Below are positions 8,864-16,029 of a DNA stretch of 64,000 nucleotides, piece after piece. Position 1 is the stretch's first letter, and every line of letters starts with the position of its first letter. The DNA comes from Paraburkholderia rhynchosiae (GTDB taxonomy: Bacteria; Pseudomonadota; Gammaproteobacteria; Burkholderiales; Burkholderiaceae), in assembly GCF_002879865.1 (NCBI RefSeq), contig NZ_PNXY01000010.1:179935-243934 (forward strand). Reading direction: 5' to 3'. Both the position numbers and the translations under genes were made by a program. Under the pieces are notes generated by a model. That model worked only from the letters and a program-made list of their open reading frames with translations, was not told where the DNA came from and did no database searches.

Positions 8864-8879
8864 AGCAACACCTGTACCA
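8864..8879 (-). promoter_or_regulatory. Sigma-54 (-24/-12) promoter candidate for rpoN itself
   Basis: Minus-strand TGGTACAGGTGTTGCT matches the consensus TGGCACG-N4-TTGCW at all but two positions, with the invariant GG and GC at exact spacing and a C just upstream (YTGG). It ends 48 bp before the rpoN ATG at 8816. This predicts self-amplifying expression of the sigma factor. Confidence 0.7.
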
Positions 8880-9096
8880 GGCTTCGCAACGCGCTGTTTT
8901 TCCTACGCTTTGTATTTTTCAGGCCCACCAATTGCGCCCCCTTCCGAAGCCATTTTTACAAGCGACCCGGCAAATTCCGGTTGGACTTCGCACTAGCGAT
9001 AGAGCCCTTTTCTATCGGTGCTTTCCTCTATTCATCAGCAGAAAAGCGACGACACGAGCGGCACTTGCGCGATTGCTGCCACCAACGCACGCGCGC

Positions 9097-9112
9097 AGGC
9101 ACAGACTTTGCA
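9097..9112 (+). promoter_or_regulatory. Sigma-54 promoter candidate upstream of the BON gene
   Basis: AGGCACAGACTTTGCA has GGCAC, five bases, then TTGCA, with GG and GC in exact -24/-12 register. It lies about 200 bp upstream of the BON ATG. The rest of the 8817-9311 gap shows no supported gene and would provide space for an enhancer site. Confidence 0.7.
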
Positions 9113-9311
9113 CCTCAGCAGCATGTGGACGGACGAGTGTCTTTGCATCCCGCCGCGGATTCGCGCAGCGACTGTGAGGACCCGGCCGGTGTCGATAACG
9201 GGCCCTGACGGGGCCGTAGCGGCAACGACCCCACGCGCGTCATCGGCGGCCTTGGCCGCGATCGACCGCAGGCAACAAGACCGCACTTTCATCAACACCG
9301 AAGGAGAAACC

Positions 9312-9650
9312 ATGAAGACCATCCAACTGTTGAAGACCGCAGGCAGCATCGCTTGTGTTGCATTCGCCCTTAACGCCACTGCGCAAACCAGCGCCTCGGC
9401 TCCGCGGGCCTCGTCAGAAACCATCGGCGAGCACATCGACGACGGCACCATCACCACCAAGGTCAAGGCAGAACTGCTGGGCGCGAAGAACGTGAAATCG
9501 ACGCATATCCACGTGAAGACTCGTAAGGGCGTCGTGTGGCTCACGGGCACGGTGCCTTCCGCCAACGACAAATCTGCTGCCCAGGAAGTCGTGGAAGGTG
9601 TGAAGGGCGTGAGCAGCGTGAAGAACCGCCTCAAAATCGCTGCCGAATAA
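9312..9650 (+). CDS. Secreted BON-domain protein
   Basis: A 112-residue protein with a signal peptide (about residues 1-24, MKTIQLLKTAGSIACVAFAL then NATA) and one BON domain (about 43-111: TTKVKAELLG...VKTRKGVVWLTGTVPS...VKGVSSVKNRLKI). BON domains bind phospholipid or outer-membrane surfaces, and OsmY-like members are periplasmic stress proteins. The ATG was chosen because AAGGAG lies 5 nt upstream; the longer open frame has no signal peptide at its start. The gene is monocistronic: a sigma-54-type promoter precedes it and a strong terminator follows. Confidence 0.9.
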   Translation: MKTIQLLKTAGSIACVAFALNATAQTSASAPRASSETIGEHIDDGTITTKVKAELLGAKNVKSTHIHVKTRKGVVWLTGTVPSANDKSAAQEVVEGVKGVSSVKNRLKIAAE

Positions 9651-9700
9651 CTTCAACTGCAACTCCAACTCCAGTTCTGGCTTTCGCGTCGAGCGAATGG

Positions 9701-9738
9701 AAAAGCCGTCCGCGTGTGAGCATGCGGACGGCTTTTTT
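9701..9738 (+). terminator. Intrinsic terminator after the BON gene
   Basis: GCCGTCCGC (9705-9713) pairs perfectly with GCGGACGGC (9724-9732) around a 10-nt loop. The stem is flanked by AAAA on the left and a T6 run on the right, so it may work in both directions, ending the BON transcript and the converging 9775-10224 transcript. Confidence 0.9.
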
Positions 9739-9774
9739 CGTCGAAGCCGGGTCTCGAAGCCCGGCCTTTAGCCG

Positions 9775-10224
9775 TTAGCTTTTCGCGGCATACTGGTCGC
9801 GCAGATCGCGCACGCGGTCATGGTTTTGCAGCACGCCCTGGTACTGACGCTCGACAATCGCGCGCACGTCCGCGGGCAATTCCTTTTCCAGCGCGTCGTG
9901 ATAGTTCTTCTTCGCGACGTCCTCGCCCTTCTCGACCTCGACAAGAATCTGGTGATCGCTGCGGTTCGTCACGGCCGACTTCATGTCGACCCAACCGCGA
10001 TGCAGCGCGCCGCTCACGCTTCCGCCCGTTTCCGGCTTGCCTCCCAAACGCTGAACCACATCCTGCAACTCACGTGCGCCGCGTGTGCAATCTTCGGCAC
10101 GCGCCAGGAATATCGTCTTCAATTGCGGGTCGCGCGCATCTTCGGCTGCCTTGCGAAAGCCCTTTTCGCCATCCTTCGACGTTTCGATGAGATCGTTGAG
10201 CACGGAAACAACGTTCGTAGCCAT
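9775..10224 (-). CDS. PA2169-family four-helix-bundle stress protein (DUF2383)
   Basis: A 149-residue all-helical protein of the PA2169/DUF2383 ferritin-like family, recognised by its N-terminal pattern (VLNDLIETSKDGEKGFRKAAEDA) and the central LGGKPETGGSVSGALHRGW segment. The biochemical function of the family is not established, and it is generally associated with stress or stationary phase. It has no signal peptide, so a cytoplasmic location is expected. A sigma-54-type promoter lies at 10346-10361 on the same strand. Confidence 0.85.
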   Translation of the reverse strand: MATNVVSVLNDLIETSKDGEKGFRKAAEDARDPQLKTIFLARAEDCTRGARELQDVVQRLGGKPETGGSVSGALHRGWVDMKSAVTNRSDHQILVEVEKGEDVAKKNYHDALEKELPADVRAIVERQYQGVLQNHDRVRDLRDQYAAKS

Positions 10225-10345
10225 TCAATACCTCCAGGGATTTCGTTAATCGTGGAATCCGTCGCCGGCATTCGCGCATGTTTTGCTGCGCGCCTGTCGC
10301 CAGCTTGTCATTGCTGCATATGGCAACGGGGTTCGTCGATTACTT

Positions 10346-10361
10346 CGCATGGGGCGTGCCC
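10346..10361 (-). promoter_or_regulatory. Sigma-54 promoter candidate for the PA2169-family gene
   Basis: Minus-strand GGGCACGCCCCATGCG keeps GG, CACG and GC in exact register; TTGC is ATGC, so it is slightly weaker than the others. It ends 122 bp upstream of the start at 10224. Confidence 0.5.
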
Positions 10362-10404
10362 GGAGCGTCGCGTCGAGCGCTGCATACTTCGGCATCCAAT
10401 CGCA

Positions 10405-10986
10405 TCAAGCGCGATTTTCGTTGTACTCGTTGAGCGGCACGGGGTCCCGCAGCGGATCGAAGTCGGCCCAGCGGCCTTGCTGCCAGCGGCCCGTCGCGCG
10501 TTCAATGGAGACGCCGCCTGCTTCGCGCAACACCCGCGCGGCGTCGAGCTGATTATCCGGCGACACGTGCACCGCAACCAGCACGCCGGAATCGCGCGCC
10601 TCGTGATGAAACGCGGGGCCGAGTCCCCCATTACCGTTATCACGTGTGCGCCACATCGCACCGGCCAGCGAGCCGATATAGGCGCCGACGCCCGCCGCTA
10701 TGACGGAAACGAGCAACGGCGCCGAGAACGCCGCGAATATACCCACGCCGATAATCGCGCCCGCCACGGCGCCGATCGTCACGCCGAGGCCCGCACCCTT
10801 CGGTGCGCCCTTCGCGCCCGCATCGGTGCCGATGTCGCCGCCAATCGGAAAACGCGCATGCTGGCCGCGCGGATTGACGAAAAACAGCGTGACGTCTTCT
10901 TCTACAAAGCCGGCATTAAAGAGTTTTTGCGCCGCTTCTTCCGCGGCAGGGAAAGTCGTAAAGCGTGCTGCGACGATGAGCGACAT
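10405..10986 (-). CDS. Glycine-zipper membrane stress protein (general-stress 17M-like N-terminus)
   Basis: A 193-residue protein. The N-terminal 50 residues (FTTFPAAEEAAQKLFNAGFVEEDVTLFFV) resemble the fold seen in general stress protein 17M-type proteins. The middle (about residues 65-110) holds two Gly/Ala-rich hydrophobic segments of glycine-zipper type that probably span or associate with the membrane. The C-terminus again resembles an alpha/beta stress domain (GVLVAVHV...AARVLREAGGVSIERATG). The ATG at 10986 follows AAGGAGG at 4 nt; the longer frame start at 11001 lies inside that ribosome-binding site. Function unknown; context is the stress island. Confidence 0.8.
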   Translation of the reverse strand: MSLIVAARFTTFPAAEEAAQKLFNAGFVEEDVTLFFVNPRGQHARFPIGGDIGTDAGAKGAPKGAGLGVTIGAVAGAIIGVGIFAAFSAPLLVSVIAAGVGAYIGSLAGAMWRTRDNGNGGLGPAFHHEARDSGVLVAVHVSPDNQLDAARVLREAGGVSIERATGRWQQGRWADFDPLRDPVPLNEYNENRA

Positions 10987-11066
10987 AAGGCCTCCTTGCA
11001 TCGTGATAGCGTTTTGACGGACGGCGCTCGCGAGTTGCGGTGCGCCTTCAGAAACGGGCGGCGGCG

Positions 11067-11369
11067 CTAGGCCGCCGTGCCGCGGTCGGGTTCCATGCCT
11101 TCCACTCTGAACAATCCGCTATGCAAGATTACGCCCTCGCCGTTGTTCTGGTCGAGCGCCTCGGCGCAGACCGAACGGATCCGGTTGCGGCCTTTGTCGA
11201 AGGCCTCCATCAATGCGCTTTCGAGCGGCGACTCGGCGCCGAAATGATCTTCCAGCGCTTCGACGGTAATCGCGCAGACAACCGGTTCGCCTTCCACGCT
11301 GGCCATGAATCGAAGCGTCAGATTCGCTCCGTCGAAGATCGGCTTATCGTCGGAAAAAGTGATCTGCAT
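11067..11369 (-). CDS. DUF1488 family protein
   Basis: A 100-residue DUF1488-type protein, beginning MQITFSDDKPIFDG and containing the family region LRFMASVEGEPVVCAITVEALEDHFGAE. The function of the family is unknown. I chose the ATG at 11369, preceded by GAGGA at 7 nt. An in-frame ATG at 11411 overlaps the stop of the upstream DUF4142 gene (ATGA) and would add 14 residues; it remains possible. The gene is the distal member of the PfpI-DUF4142-DUF1488 run on the minus strand. Confidence 0.8.
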   Translation of the reverse strand: MQITFSDDKPIFDGANLTLRFMASVEGEPVVCAITVEALEDHFGAESPLESALMEAFDKGRNRIRSVCAEALDQNNGEGVILHSGLFRVEGMEPDRGTAA

Positions 11370-11407
11370 AAGGGAATCCTCATAGGCAGGACGCGGCAGG
11401 ATTGCGT

Positions 11408-11974
11408 TCATGATGACGAACCCTTCATTGCGCCGGCGAGTTGCTGCGCCATCTCGAGATGATGCTTGATGATCGGCAGCGCGCGTGCGGCCGCGGCCTT
11501 CAGTTGCGAGTCGGTGCCGCTCTGACTCTCCTGCTGGAACAGATCGACCGCTCGCTGATGCGCTTCGAGCCCAATCTGCTCGACGTACGCCTCGTCGAAC
11601 TGCTGGCCCTTGAGCGTCTGCAGTTTGCCGACCAGAGCCGAGTCCGCGGCCGGCACCGCGTCGAGCCTCTGCTTCGCAGCGAGCGCCGCCATGCTGCGAG
11701 CGAGCTTCGTATGATCGGTAATCATCTGCTGCGCGAACTTCTTCACACGCGGATCGCGTGAATTCTTCAGCGCGACCTTGCTGGCCGCAATCTCCGTGGC
11801 GTCGGCTTTCGAAGCGTCCTGAATGAACTGCTGATCCGCGGGCGAAAGCCTCGTGCCGGTGACGGGCGCGTCGCTCGCGGGGGCGTCGCTCGCCTGCGCA
11901 TACACCGCGCCGACCGACGCCGCGCCTAGACTTAGCGCAACAGTCATCACTTGTAGGGAATACCGTGGTTTCAT
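11408..11974 (-). CDS. Secreted DUF4142 protein
   Basis: A 188-residue protein with an N-terminal signal peptide (about residues 1-26, ending AVYAQA) and a DUF4142 helical domain (about 42-182: SPADQQFIQDASKADATEIAASKVAL...QMITDHTKLA...HHLEMAQQLA). DUF4142 proteins resemble ferritin-like helical bundles and are frequent in extracytoplasmic stress regulons; no activity is established. It follows the PfpI gene by 63 bp, so it is probably read from the sigma-54-type promoter at 12704-12719. Confidence 0.88.
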   Translation of the reverse strand: MKPRYSLQVMTVALSLGAASVGAVYAQASDAPASDAPVTGTRLSPADQQFIQDASKADATEIAASKVALKNSRDPRVKKFAQQMITDHTKLARSMAALAAKQRLDAVPAADSALVGKLQTLKGQQFDEAYVEQIGLEAHQRAVDLFQQESQSGTDSQLKAAAARALPIIKHHLEMAQQLAGAMKGSSS

Positions 11975-12037
11975 GCATTTTCTCCCTGGTTCACGGAGTC
12001 ACCGAGGCCTTCTCGCTTGCCTTTGCAACTCGCCCGC

Positions 12038-12589
12038 TCATGCAGCCTTGCGTTTCGACAATTGCCCGATCAATGCCTTGTTGAATGCGGGAAGGTCGTC
12101 GGGCTTGCGGCTCGAAATCAGATTGTTGTCTTCGACCACTTCCTGATCGATCCACGTGCCGCCCGCGTTACGGATATCGTCTTGCAGGCTCGGCCAGCTC
12201 GTTACCGTGCGGCCCTTGATGATTCCCGCCGACACGGGGAGCCACGTGCCGTGGCAAATCACCGCGATCGGCTTCTTCGCACTGTCGGCCGCTTTGACGA
12301 ATGCCTGAGCCTGCGGCAGCAGACGAATCGCGTCGCCGTTCACTACGCCGCCTGGCAATACGACGGCGTCGTAGTCGTCCGCGCTCGCTTTGTCGAAAGT
12401 CGAATCGACCTCGACCGTGTCGCCTTTGTCGACATGCTTGAAGCCCTGGATCTTGCCGGCCTTCGCTGAAATCACATGCACGGTCGCGCCGGCTTCAGAA
12501 AGCGCGCGTTTGGGCTCGATCAGTTCCGCCTGTTCGAAACCATCCATCGCGAGTACGGCTACCTTCAGACCGTCGAGGCTGTTAGCCAT
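12038..12589 (-). CDS. DJ-1/PfpI family protein (PfpI-type protease/deglycase)
   Basis: A 183-residue type-1 glutamine-amidotransferase-like protein of the PfpI/YhbO branch. The nucleophile elbow AVICHGTW carries Cys112 followed by His113, and an acidic residue near the N-terminus (GFEQAEL) completes the usual site. Relatives act as small proteases, chaperones or glyoxal/deglycase enzymes that repair glycated macromolecules. It appears to be the first gene of a stress operon with the DUF4142 and DUF1488 genes. Its leader carries three 12-bp repeats and, further upstream, an excellent sigma-54-type promoter. Confidence 0.92.
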   Translation of the reverse strand: MANSLDGLKVAVLAMDGFEQAELIEPKRALSEAGATVHVISAKAGKIQGFKHVDKGDTVEVDSTFDKASADDYDAVVLPGGVVNGDAIRLLPQAQAFVKAADSAKKPIAVICHGTWLPVSAGIIKGRTVTSWPSLQDDIRNAGGTWIDQEVVEDNNLISSRKPDDLPAFNKALIGQLSKRKAA

Positions 12590-12630
12590 GCGTTCTCTCC
12601 TTCAATCAAGTGCGGGGCCGCGCGCATGGA

Positions 12631-12666
12631 GCGCTGCTTGGTGCGCTGCTTGGTGCGCTGCTTGAT
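12631..12666. repeat. Three tandem 12-bp repeats in the PfpI leader
   Basis: GCGCTGCTTGGT is repeated at 12631-12642 and 12643-12654 and, as GCGCTGCTTGAT, at 12655-12666. The array lies between the sigma-54-type promoter (12704-12719) and the start codon (12589), so it would be in the 5' untranslated RNA. Confidence 0.9.
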
Positions 12667-12703
12667 GCCCTTTGGCCCCTTGGTCCATCATTAATCACGT
12701 CGC

Positions 12704-12719
12704 AGCAAAGCGCGTGCCC
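12704..12719 (-). promoter_or_regulatory. Sigma-54 promoter candidate for the PfpI operon
   Basis: Minus-strand GGGCACGCGCTTTGCT matches TGGCACG-N4-TTGCW at every position except the first. GG and GC are in exact register. It lies 115 bp upstream of the PfpI start and is one of the best sites in the window. Confidence 0.78.
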
Positions 12720-12793
12720 GGCGCCCGAGGCGCGGCGCAGCGCCCCGTTGCGACGGGCTTTGCAGGCGGACTCTACTGAACCGCTAAAACGGC

Positions 12794-13138
12794 TCACAGA
12801 CCGCTCGGGTCCTCGTCGAGGCCGTCGTCATCGTCAGCAGCTGACGGCGTCACGATGCGGTCCGGTTCGATGTCCCGATCCGGATCGAGCGTCGAATCGC
12901 CGTCCGCTGCGGCGCGCTCGCCGGTGCCGGCGCGATCGGTGTCGCTGCTGAGTTCCGCGTCGCCCGCTTCGAGCGCGTGATTGTCGAGTTCCGTGTCGAC
13001 GTCGAACTCGTGACGCTTCGCACCGGCGACATCGCTGCCGCTATCGGACGAATCGCTCGGGCCCAACGCGCCCGTCGTGCCGGAGGTTTGTTTGACGACC
13101 TGTTGCGGCTCTTCGTCGGGATTCAGCGTGCTGCTCAT
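12794..13138 (-). CDS. Small acidic hypothetical protein
   Basis: A 114-residue, very acidic, low-complexity protein (many Asp, Glu, Ser and Thr; the C-terminus has a DDDDGLDEDPSGL stretch). No domain, signal peptide or membrane segment is visible and it is probably intrinsically disordered. The ATG at 13138 has GGAG about 7 nt upstream; upstream extension of the frame is not supported. The gene is divergent from topoisomerase IB, and back-to-back sigma-54-type sites serve the two. I do not recognise a characterised family. Confidence 0.7.
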   Translation of the reverse strand: MSSTLNPDEEPQQVVKQTSGTTGALGPSDSSDSGSDVAGAKRHEFDVDTELDNHALEAGDAELSSDTDRAGTGERAAADGDSTLDPDRDIEPDRIVTPSAADDDDGLDEDPSGL

Positions 13139-13178
13139 AGCGCTCTCCTTTTGCAGTGTCGATACGTATGACCTGGTT

Positions 13179-13194
13179 CGCAAGGACTGTTCCG
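13179..13194 (-). promoter_or_regulatory. Sigma-54 promoter candidate for the acidic-protein gene
   Basis: Minus-strand CGGAACAGTCCTTGCG keeps GG, AC, TTGC and exact spacing but has A for C in GGCAC. It ends 41 bp before the start codon at 13138. It lies back-to-back with the topoisomerase IB site at 13220-13235. Confidence 0.55.
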
Positions 13195-13219
13195 CCCGTG
13201 TGTGGGCGGCTGCAGCGCT

Positions 13220-13235
13220 GGGCACTGCCTTTGCT
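13220..13235 (+). promoter_or_regulatory. Sigma-54 promoter candidate for topoisomerase IB
   Basis: GGGCACTGCCTTTGCT matches the -24/-12 consensus except at the first base and the G after CAC. It sits 56 bp upstream of the ATG at 13291. Because it lies inside the longer open frame that begins at 13156, it also supports the shorter start for the topoisomerase. Confidence 0.72.
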
Positions 13236-13290
13236 TCGGGCCATCACGGGCGCAACGCGCGCTTCACGCTTGAAACTTCTACCTGCAAAG

Positions 13291-14604
13291 ATGGCCACGA
13301 CGAACAGCACGACTCACAACGCTCACGCATCGGCCAACGACAGCGAGAAGCCAGTCGCGCCAGCCGCGATGCCACCTGGCTTGCGCCATGCCGACGACAG
13401 CAAGCCCGGCTACACGCGCAAGCGCGAGAAAGGCGGATTCGCGTATTTCGACGTTGAAGGCAAACGCATCGACGACGAGGCGGAAATCCAGCGCATCAAC
13501 TCGCTCGCGATTCCACCCGCGTACGAAGACGTATGGATCTGCCCGGACCCGCGCGGCCACATTCAGGCGACCGGCCGCGACACACGCGGGCGCAAGCAGT
13601 ACCGTTATCACCCGCGCTGGCGCGAAACGCGCGACGCCGACAAGTACGAACGCATGGCGCAATTTGGGCGAGCCTTGCCGAGGATTCGCGCCCGCGTAGC
13701 GCACGATCTCGAATTGCCGGGCATGCCTTGCGACAAGGTCGTGGCGGCTGTCGTGCGCCTGCTCGATACGACGCTGGTTCGCATCGGCAGTGTCGAGTAC
13801 GCGCGCGAGAACCAGTCGTATGGCCTGACGACGCTGCGCAAAAAGCATGTGAAGGTGGAAGCGGGACAACTGCGTTTCAAGTTTCGCGGCAAGAGCGGCA
13901 TCGAACATGACGTGACCGTCGACGACGCGCGCATCAAACGCATCGTGCGGCGCTGCGCGGAACTGCCAGGTCATGACCTGTTCCAGTATCTCGACGAAGA
14001 CGGCACGCGCCGTACTGTCGGCTCGGCCGACATCAACGATTATCTGCGTCGTGCAAGCGGCGCGGACTTCACCGCTAAGGACTACCGAACGTGGGCCGGC
14101 AGCGTCTATGCGCTCGCCTCGCTAAGGCGCCTCGTGTGCGGCAGCGCCGCGGAAGCACGCAGCCATATCGTTGCGACCGTCAAGGAAGTGGCGGGCTTGC
14201 TGCGCAACACACCGGCGGTGTGCCGGCGTTGCTACATCCATCCGGCGATCATCAATGCCTTCGAAGCCGACGAATTGCGAAGCTTGCCGCCCGGCCAGGC
14301 GCGCCGTGGCCTCAAAGTGGACGAGGTGGCGTTTGCCTCGCTGCTCGCGCATGCGGAGAAGCGCGCCGCCAAACTCGCGCGCGAAGCAGGCGCGAAAGGC
14401 CGGAAGCTACGCGAGACCGAAGCTGCCGACAGCATCAACGGCTCAATTACGACGCTGCTGAAGAAGTCGCGCGCGATTCGCAAGCAAGCGGCGGCGAAAA
14501 CCAGTGGGAAAGCCGCTGCCAAGACCGGCGCGCGAACAACGCGGCGGACCGCGAGCGCTCCTGCCGGGTCCGCACCGCAAGATGAAAAACCAGTGGCGCG
14601 ATAG
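13291..14604 (+). CDS. DNA topoisomerase IB (poxvirus/bacterial type)
   Basis: A 437-residue type IB topoisomerase, which relaxes supercoils through a 3'-phosphotyrosine intermediate. The predicted catalytic residues are Arg164 (LVRIG), Lys201 (RGKSG), Arg266 (DYRTWAG) and the nucleophile Tyr315 (RRCYIHP), in the family order. The N-terminal domain (about 40-130) has the usual RKREKGGFAYFD and YRYHPRWRETRDADKYERM blocks. The C-terminus (about 385-437) is a Lys/Ala/Arg-rich tail likely to bind DNA. In other bacteria such enzymes often belong to general-stress regulons. Start chosen at 13291 because of the promoter at 13220-13235; the ribosome-binding site is weak. Confidence 0.93.
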   Translation: MATTNSTTHNAHASANDSEKPVAPAAMPPGLRHADDSKPGYTRKREKGGFAYFDVEGKRIDDEAEIQRINSLAIPPAYEDVWICPDPRGHIQATGRDTRGRKQYRYHPRWRETRDADKYERMAQFGRALPRIRARVAHDLELPGMPCDKVVAAVVRLLDTTLVRIGSVEYARENQSYGLTTLRKKHVKVEAGQLRFKFRGKSGIEHDVTVDDARIKRIVRRCAELPGHDLFQYLDEDGTRRTVGSADINDYLRRASGADFTAKDYRTWAGSVYALASLRRLVCGSAAEARSHIVATVKEVAGLLRNTPAVCRRCYIHPAIINAFEADELRSLPPGQARRGLKVDEVAFASLLAHAEKRAAKLAREAGAKGRKLRETEAADSINGSITTLLKKSRAIRKQAAAKTSGKAAAKTGARTTRRTASAPAGSAPQDEKPVAR

Positions 14605-14633
14605 GGTCGTTCTTTATTACTTCGGGCAACGAA

Positions 14634-14933
14634 TTATTTTTCCTCTTCTTTGAAAGCGGCCATCACGAGCCATACGTCACGCTCGCCATCGCGGATTTCC
14701 GCAGCGAGCGCATAGGGATCGCCCGGATCGCAAACGCGCTCCAGCGCTTCATGCGCCACTTCTCCGTTGGGGAACACGCGCTCCGTCAACGGCCTGACTT
14801 CCTGCTTCCCCTCGAACATCCGCTGATTCCTGCGATACACGAGCGTCTGCGATTTCCAGTCATCAAAACATTCCCGCACGTGGGTGAAGTCGCCGCCACA
14901 GATATTCGCCTGGTAATGAATTTTTTGGGTCAT
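14634..14933 (-). CDS. Conserved small hypothetical protein (99 residues)
   Basis: A 99-residue soluble protein starting MTQKIHYQANICGGDFTHVRECFDDWKSQ. No characterised domain is recognised; the end is rich in acidic residues and ends in a KEEEK tail. The ATG at 14933 follows GGGAG at about 8 nt. It converges on topoisomerase IB and lies back-to-back with the PRC-barrel gene. A sigma-54-type site 113 bp upstream puts it with the stress island. Function unknown. Confidence 0.7.
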   Translation of the reverse strand: MTQKIHYQANICGGDFTHVRECFDDWKSQTLVYRRNQRMFEGKQEVRPLTERVFPNGEVAHEALERVCDPGDPYALAAEIRDGERDVWLVMAAFKEEEK

Positions 14934-15045
14934 GATCGTATCTCCCGCGATGCGTCGATGCCTGCTTCGCCGCATCGATACAGCCGGCGCAGGGAGATGT
15001 GATGCGTTTTCGCTGCACCGGATTCATGATGCTCAACTTTTTTCG

Positions 15046-15061
15046 AGCAATTGACATGCCG
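15046..15061 (-). promoter_or_regulatory. Sigma-54 promoter candidate for the 99-residue hypothetical gene
   Basis: Minus-strand CGGCATGTCAATTGCT matches the consensus except for the first base and T instead of C at the sixth position. GG and GC are in exact register. It ends 113 bp upstream of the start at 14933. Confidence 0.65.
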
Positions 15062-15331
15062 CCCGACTATCGGTTCCCACACCGTGGCGGCCGCCCGGCG
15101 GCCGCAGGAATTTCAACGGCACACGCATCATTTACGCGTGACGGCGGCGTGTGTCGCGCGTCAGCCCGCGACCATGCCACCACCATGCGCCGGCTTCACG
15201 TGCGGGCCTGCACGTTTGCGGGCAACGCGCGCGAAGGTGTTTCCCTCAGCGCATCGCAAGCGCTTTCGAAACCGCGAGGAACGCTCGTTGCTGCATCGTT
15301 CTTCACCCCTAACCTGCAAAGGAGGCACATC

Positions 15332-15847
15332 ATGGTCATGCAAAGTCAGACGCAAGGCACGGAAGGCGCACGTATCGTCGGAAAAGGAAGTGCGACGGCG
15401 GAAGGTCCCGGGCCGGACGTGATGGCGGCAGACACGCTCGACGACAACAGGGTGCTCAGCAGTGACGGTGAGGACATCGGCAAGATCAAGGACATCATGC
15501 TCGACGTCCGTTCCGGCCGCATCGCGTACGCCGTGCTTTCGAGCGGCGGCTTCCTCGGCATCGGCGACAAGCTGCTCGCCATTCCCTGGCGCGCGCTCAC
15601 CCTCGACACCGAGCAGAAGTGCTTCGTGCTGAACATGACGGCGGAACGCGTGAAAAGCGCACCGGGGTTCGACAAGGACCACTGGCCGTCGATGGCGGAT
15701 CAGACATGGGCCACGTCCGTGCACCAGTACTACGGCAGCGAGCCGTACTGGAGCCGCGACCGGTTCGATATGCGCGATGACGTCGGCGTAGGCGACCTTC
15801 CGGCCGGTTCGTCGGATGCGCCCGAATCTGGCGGAGTCAAGCTGTAA
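15332..15847 (+). CDS. PRC-barrel domain protein
   Basis: A 171-residue cytoplasmic protein with a PRC-barrel (about residues 32-105: DTLDDNRVLSSDGEDIGKIKDIMLDVRSGRIAYAVLSSGGFLGIGDKLLAIPW). PRC-barrels occur in the photosynthetic reaction centre H subunit, RimM and many stress-regulon proteins of unknown role. The C-terminal third is Asp/Ser-rich (HQYYGSEPYWSRDRFD). The ATG at 15332 follows AAAGGAGG with 6 nt spacing. No correctly spaced sigma-54 site was found upstream. Confidence 0.85.
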   Translation: MVMQSQTQGTEGARIVGKGSATAEGPGPDVMAADTLDDNRVLSSDGEDIGKIKDIMLDVRSGRIAYAVLSSGGFLGIGDKLLAIPWRALTLDTEQKCFVLNMTAERVKSAPGFDKDHWPSMADQTWATSVHQYYGSEPYWSRDRFDMRDDVGVGDLPAGSSDAPESGGVKL

Positions 15848-16029
15848 GCGGCGATCCGTTGCAAGGGCGTGAGGCGCTAAAGCGCTTCATGACGCGTGCT
15901 CACGACGCGCCGGCATGCCGCCATCGCGGCGGCCGGCGCGTTTAACTTTCAGTGTACGAAGGCCTCGCGGAGGGCGCGGACCAGCAAGCACGACCGACGC
16001 AAACACGACCTGAAAGGGAGGCAACTCCG

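Noticed and set aside
9060..9076. GGCAC followed by TTGC upstream of the BON gene
   Set aside because: Spacing is off by three bases; the correctly spaced site is at 9097-9112.
15204..15219. Possible sigma-54 promoter before the PRC-barrel gene (GG...TTTGC)
   Set aside because: The GG to GC spacing is one base too long (11 instead of 10), and sigma-54 promoters do not tolerate this.
15850..15863. Possible sigma-54 promoter before the DUF3175 gene (GGCGA...TTGCA)
   Set aside because: Spacing between GG and GC is one base too short.
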